The notes under the pieces are model-generated. The model worked only from the letters and a program-made list of their open reading frames with translations. It was not told the origin of the DNA and made no database searches. DNA of 43,819 bases from Stenotrophomonas maltophilia (lineage in GTDB: Bacteria; Pseudomonadota; Gammaproteobacteria; Xanthomonadales; Xanthomonadaceae), in the NCBI RefSeq assembly GCF_013464485.1, contig NZ_RAUX01000032.1, positions 30,002 to 73,820 of the forward strand, written 5' to 3'. Positions within the stretch are counted from its first letter, which is position 1. The number at the start of each line of letters is the position of its first letter. A program made the translations under genes and the position numbers. This document shows positions 41,303-43,819 of this stretch, in pieces.

Positions 41303-41938
41303 TTACTGCGTCTTGAAGTCGAACGGCACTTCAATACTGCCGGGAACGGCCTGGCCATTGTTCTGAGCCGGGGTGAAGCGCCAACGGCGCACGGCGTCGG
41401 TGGCGGCACGGTCGAGCTCGCGTGAACCGCTGCGCTGGATCACCGTGGCGTTGTTCGGATAGCCGGTGGCGTCCACGTCCACCCGCACCACCACGGTGCC
41501 GGTCTCGCCTGCACGCAGCGCGGCGGCCGGATAGGCGGGCGGCGGTGATTGGCCAGCGATCGGCATCGGCTGGCTGCTACCGGTGGCCGCCGGCGCAGGG
41601 CCCGGTGTGGCCGGGGCTGCTTCAGCGATGGGCGCAGGCGGCGGGGCGGTTTCGACCAGCTTCGGCGCTTCTTCCTCGACCGGGGCCGGCTTGGCATCGG
41701 GCATGTCGCTGGAACCGGCGGCAGCGGCCAACGGTTCCGGCAGGGGCTCGACCTGGGCGGTTTCCTGCGAGGTCTGCGCTGCCGGATCGGCGCGGAAGAA
41801 CTCCTTGTCGCGGCCGGTCAGCCAGACCAGCACGAACAGCAGCACGCCCACCCCGAAGGCGATACCGGCGATCTTCAGGGCATTGCGCGGAATATGCACA
41901 GTGAACGACTTGGCGGACGACGAGCGGGGTGCAGACAT
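41303..41938 (-). CDS. Energy transducer TonB-type protein (second copy)
   Basis: 211 residues from ATG 41938. One membrane helix (IAGIAFGVGVLLFVLVWLTG, about 23-42), a long proline/alanine/glutamate linker, and a TonB C-terminal domain with PPPAYPAAALRAGETGTVVVRVDVDATG and LDRAATDAVRRWRFTPAQNNG. It resembles the neighbouring copy in domain order but has a longer linker, which would span more periplasm. The in-frame start at 42046 lies inside the serS promoter region and is not preferred. It is divergent from serS. Confidence 0.86.
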   Translation of the reverse strand: MSAPRSSSAKSFTVHIPRNALKIAGIAFGVGVLLFVLVWLTGRDKEFFRADPAAQTSQETAQVEPLPEPLAAAAGSSDMPDAKPAPVEEEAPKLVETAPPPAPIAEAAPATPGPAPAATGSSQPMPIAGQSPPPAYPAAALRAGETGTVVVRVDVDATGYPNNATVIQRSGSRELDRAATDAVRRWRFTPAQNNGQAVPGSIEVPFDFKTQ

Positions 41939-42009
41939 GGACCGGACCAGTACGGAATGGCTCGATTCTGCCACGGCGGGAATGAACCGGGCGGCAGAAA
42001 TCCGTATAA

Positions 42010-43332
<1,323 letters not shown>

Positions 43333-43347
43333 CCACCGGCTCAGGTG

Positions 43348-43390
43348 GGTGCCATGCTTGCATGGCACCGAATCCACGCCATGTGTGGAT
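43348..43390. repeat. Two palindromes after serS
   Basis: GGTGCCATGC-TT-GCATGGCACC at 43348-43369 and ATCCACGCC-A-TGTGTGGAT at 43372-43390. The second has the same core as the SMAG-type pair at 33429-33500 but no GTAG head. They lie between convergent serS and the SH3-like gene and may terminate both. Confidence 0.65.
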
Positions 43391-43401
43391 GAATTTCGCG
43401 A

Positions 43402-43752
43402 TTACCGCATGGCCCGCACCTTCTCCAAAGGCACCCATCCCGGCTCGCCCGTCTCCGGCACGCACCACGCCCAGCCATTGAGCGTGCGCTGCCCACGCAG
43501 CAGCTGCCCGGGATCCACATCCAGCTCCCGCGCGCAGTAATCCTCGGTGGCAAACGCGTCACCCTGCGCAGTGCGACCGATCACCGGTGCCGGTACGAAT
43601 CCGGGCTGCTGCCCCTCGGCCTCGCACAGGAACCAGTCCTCCCAGCCCTCCGGGCCTTCATAACGTTCGCCCACCACCAGCGTCTGGCCGCGGCGCAGGG
43701 TGATCGGGTGTGGAAATTCGCTGCGGTGCGCAGTGGTCACGATGTAGTTCAT
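43402..43752 (-). CDS. SH3-like domain protein, two tandem modules
   Basis: A 116-residue soluble protein without a signal peptide. Module 1 reads HPITLRRGQTLVVGERYEG then WFLCEAEGQQPGFVPAPVI. Module 2 reads DVDPGQLLRGQRTLNGWAWCVPE then GEPGWVPLEKV. Each has the strand pattern and the G-x-VP end of SH3-like barrels. Such small cytoplasmic proteins are widespread and their ligands are unknown. Start MNYIVTT at 43752. Confidence 0.82.
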   Translation of the reverse strand: MNYIVTTAHRSEFPHPITLRRGQTLVVGERYEGPEGWEDWFLCEAEGQQPGFVPAPVIGRTAQGDAFATEDYCARELDVDPGQLLRGQRTLNGWAWCVPETGEPGWVPLEKVRAMR

Positions 43753-43769
43753 GACCCACTGTACCGTTT

Positions 43770-43819
43770 CCGCCGGGCATGGCCCGGCGCTGCCATCCCG
43801 ATCCGGTAGCGCCGGGCCA
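43770..43819. repeat. SMAG-like pair, GCGCCGGG subfamily, cut by the window end
   Basis: CGCCGGGC-AT-GGCCCGGCG at 43771-43789 is a reverse unit whose head has decayed to CTGCC. GTAG at 43806-43809 begins a forward unit GCGCCGGGCCA that runs off the end. Heads face each other, as at 33429-33500. Confidence 0.7.

Overview
The window looks like chromosomal DNA of a Stenotrophomonas species, probably of the S. maltophilia complex. The basis is high-GC coding sequence with Xanthomonadaceae-like proteins, and many short palindromes headed by the tetranucleotide GTAG, which match the SMAG (REP-type) repeats described in S. maltophilia. No rRNA, tRNA, CRISPR array, prophage or classical insertion sequence was seen. 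Species assignment is an inference.

Layout. 1-5.5 kb: a PQQ-dependent membrane dehydrogenase, a REP-associated tyrosine transposase (RAYT) flanked by paired SMAG palindromes, a LysR gene remnant abutting a broken SMAG unit, and a secreted serine hydrolase. Two short tandem arrays (15-mer x5, 14-mer x3) grow out of SMAG flanks here. 5.5-14 kb: a HipA-like kinase with a DUF3037 partner, a small protein, an exported S9 peptidase, several exported proteins of unknown function, a putative metalloprotease and an SGNH/GDSL hydrolase. 14-18 kb: a LysR regulator divergent from a Tat-exported agmatine deiminase-family protein, a thioesterase-like protein divergent from a TetR regulator, and an NTF2-like protein. 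18-20.5 kb: a membrane protein preceded by a 20-codon leader ORF, then two tandem paralogues sharing an NLGTA-x-MQAE motif. 20.5-24.3 kb: a TonB-dependent receptor and a second serine hydrolase. 24.6-25.8 kb: two genes with visibly lower GC that resemble orphan immunity genes.

25.9-33.4 kb is a complete histidine-utilisation (hut) locus of the five-step type. hutI-hutH-hutG-hutU read leftward, each overlapping the next by ATGA. hutF and the regulator hutC read rightward. The 58-bp divergent spacer carries GTCTATAC, an exact match to the HutC-subfamily GntR operator pattern. Together the genes convert histidine to glutamate and formate with local repression.

33.5-43.8 kb holds a membrane-anchored Mrr-like nuclease-fold protein, two polyhydroxyalkanoate granule genes, a double-FHA membrane protein, the amino-acid cluster serC-pheA-aroA, two TonB-type energy transducers, serS and an SH3-like protein. 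SMAG subfamilies with different palindrome cores punctuate most gene ends. The subfamily with the AGTCGACT core occurs only in the first 5.5 kb around the RAYT. Twice the TAG stop codon of a gene is itself part of a SMAG GTAG head.
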